This document shows, one piece after another, positions 62,266-64,000 of a stretch of DNA of 64,000 nucleotides. The notes under the pieces are model-generated. The model had not been told where the DNA came from and did not search any database. It worked only from the letters and a program-made list of their open reading frames with translations. The DNA is from Bactericera cockerelli (lineage: Eukaryota; Arthropoda; Insecta; Hemiptera; Triozidae). Both the position numbers and the translations under genes were made by a program. How positions within the stretch are numbered: the first letter of the stretch is position 1; every line of letters begins with the position of its first letter. The DNA lies in assembly GCA_024516035.1 (NCBI GenBank), contig CM044965.1:26134141-26198140 (forward strand), read 5' to 3'.

Positions 62266-64000
62266 CTGGAATATACCATGCGAATAATAATAACAGAGAA
62301 GTGTTAAGTGGCAGAGAATTCCTAAGGCATGAACTTCGCCCCGGATTACAAAAAAAAATTGTGATTAAAAATTAATATGGATCTTTATTTTTTTTTACAT
62401 ACAATATTTAAATTTTTTTTATTGCTATTAATTTTTTGTTGATGATTGTTTTGTAAAAATAAAAAATAAAGTGTAAATAAATAAATCAATAATACTCTTT
62501 AGTAAGGTAACCATTCTACCACCTAGACTTTGAGGGTTAGGTGGTAGAAAATGCTTTGAGCATTAACCTCGCCTGGTGGTTACCTTCGACTAAAGAGTAT
62601 TATTATTATGAATCTCGGACTAGAAAAGGTAGTTTTAGCGCTAGTGTGCCGGTATAATACCTCGGTTTTGCCATTTACTGATAGAATCGACCATAGATTA
62701 TTATTATTGTTACGGGTCAAAATTTAAAATAATATTGCCCTAAAATGTTTATAAATCAGAAGACAAACAATAACTCAACATATATATATATTTTTTTATC
62801 AATGACATACGAGTGTTCATAAAGGTGAGGTCCAACACAATCATGCAACTTTGCACATTCATTGAACCTCACCTAAACTTTAAATACTAACTTTTTAATA
62901 CATTCATAAAAATTGATCAAGATTTTTAAATCTTTTGGTTTAATTTTATTCATGATCTTTCATTTTGTTTTTGATAAAATGTTCTGATTTATAAAAAAAA
63001 ATACAAATAAAGTACCTAAACTTTTTAATGTATTCATAAAAATTGATGAACATAAAATAAGGGTTGGGTGGAAGAGATTGCCACAGGCAATAACCCCGCC
63101 CTTTAGGTAGGACATTATTGTTATTTTTTTTTACTTATTTATTTTGTCATTTGTTTTTTTTTTTTTTTTTTCTTCTCCTCTTAATTTTATACTGTTACCT
63201 GTACTTTGTCCTCCTAATAAAGCATAAAAAAAAACATATTAAAAAAAAATTGTTTAATTTTGTTCGTGTTCTTTCATTATGTTTCGAAGGGGCAATAACT
63301 TCGATTGTTAAAGACCTCTCTTTAAGTAATTTTTCATAAAAAACAAACGAACAAAAAAAGTACCTAAAAAAAAAAGAACCTCGTATTTGTGCAAAAAATA
63401 CAAGGGGCAATAACTTCGATTGTTATAGAGCTCTCTTTAAATAAATTTTCATAAATCTTATTAATATATAAATTTCAAAGTCACTGACTGACTGACTGAT
63501 CATCACTGTTTCTCCGAACTGGTAAGTCCTAGGAAGCTGAAATTTGGTAGGTAGCTTTGTCTTATAGTCTAGATGTGCAATAAGACGGGATTTTTCGAAA
63601 TTCCCACTACAACACCTGCCATTGGCGAAAAAGGACTTTTTGCTTTCACGGCCATGCCTCGGCCCACAAAGGGGGCGACAGCCCGCTAGTATATATTTTT
63701 TTTTATTATTTTTTTTATTTATTAATTTTCATAAATTAACGGGGTAAACCCATGTTTATTTGATATAAATATAGTTAAGATACATAAATATATACTAAAG
63801 ATAAACAGAAAAAGACAATAAAATTGTTTGATCTACAAATAAAGTACCTAAAGGGACCAACCTCGTATTTGTGCGCCACCAGAGAGCGGTAGAAGTGCAT
63901 GGCGAAGGCGAGGAATATGACGAGGACAGGGATGAGGATAATGCAGGCGCTCCAGGCAGCGTACTGACTGATGTCGTAGAACTTTACCCAGCACAGGATG
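62146..64000 (-). CDS. Orai: Orai, CRAC calcium channel (last two coding exons)
   Basis: Orai is the plasma-membrane pore of store-operated calcium entry, gated by STIM. Exons on the - strand: 63862-64000 (open at the window edge) and 62146-62265. They join in phase 0. The upstream exon encodes the end of TM3 (ILCWVKFYD), then TM4 (IILIPVLVIFLAFAMHFYRS) and LVAHKYE. The last exon encodes VTVSGIRELELLKQQIEAGD, the C-terminal coiled coil that binds STIM, and ends STQIV-stop. Typical insect-like Orai C-terminus; the N-terminal exons are off the right edge. Confidence 0.93.
62480..62606. repeat. Inverted S1 SINE tails
   Basis: A short reverse S1 tail (62490-62530) faces a forward tail (62533-62606), making an inverted repeat of about 35 bp in the Orai intron. 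Confidence 0.75.
62607..63455. other. Orai intron, dispersed retroelement ends
   Basis: 63060-63235 is a copy of the 'gggttgggtggaagagattg' ... 'gccctttaggtaggacatt' element with a poly-A end. 63289-63345 and 63402-63455 are two copies of 'caataacttcgattgtta' ... 'ttcataaa' ends, also found near 27310. No exon is seen. Confidence 0.55.
63456..63689 (+). mobile_element. Non-autonomous Helitron-like element, family 1
   Basis: TCTTATTAATATATAAAT start; hairpin and CTAG|T end. Partner of 2699-2929. Confidence 0.75.
63862..64000 (-). CDS. Orai: Orai TM4 exon (partial)
   Basis: Donor GTTGGT at 63861-63860; the exon runs off the window. Confidence 0.93.

Overview
This is a 64 kb piece of an animal nuclear genome, most likely an insect. 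The Orai and NDUFA6 exons read like insect orthologues, but I cannot place the order. It is AT-rich, with long repeat-filled introns, several families of tRNA- and 5S-derived SINEs, and typical metazoan GT-AG genes.

Gene layout from left to right. (1) The 3' two thirds of COP9 signalosome subunit 1 (GPS1/CSN1), + strand, seven exons from 1342 to the stop at 21975. (2) RMDN1-like (regulator of microtubule dynamics), - strand, six exons 32842 to 28133; its first exon is not found. (3) A single-exon DYRK1A/minibrain-type kinase, + strand, 33751-35064. (4) A Ty3/gypsy element of the CsRn1 type, - strand, 36297-41578, with an internal partial LTR and a duplicated gag segment. (5) NDUFA6 (complex I LYR subunit), - strand, three exons 50824 to 49061, divergent from (6) a single-exon FASTK-family mitochondrial RNA protein, + strand, 51211-53442. 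(7) The last two coding exons of Orai (CRAC channel), - strand, from 64000 to the stop at 62146.

Mobile DNA fills the rest. A Dong/R4-like LINE (9.5-14.4 kb) lies in a CSN1 intron and is itself broken by a SINE and by a terminal-inverted-repeat element that carries its own 45-bp minisatellite. There is also a 5'-truncated LINE with a REL endonuclease at 54.7-56.0 kb, a hAT-type element with a perfect 8-bp target duplication, Helitron-like pairs, pogo-like and other MITEs, and many SINEs.

The most unusual feature is that all seven CSN1 exons in view have at least one edge copied next to the real one, usually as a minisatellite whose unit spans the exon-intron boundary and so carries a splice site. 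Exon A has about seven extra acceptor-side units and 21 extra donors; exon E has 19 extra acceptors; exon F has roughly 65-75 extra donors in a 30-bp (10-codon) unit. Several units are chimeras of an exon edge and a SINE tail. Similar copies occur at RMDN1 exon 3 and at the RMDN1 stop codon; a tandem repeat also abuts the Orai stop codon. The intronless DYRK and FASTK genes and NDUFA6 show none. I find no description of such a recurrent pattern in what I know, so it is the best candidate for something new here.
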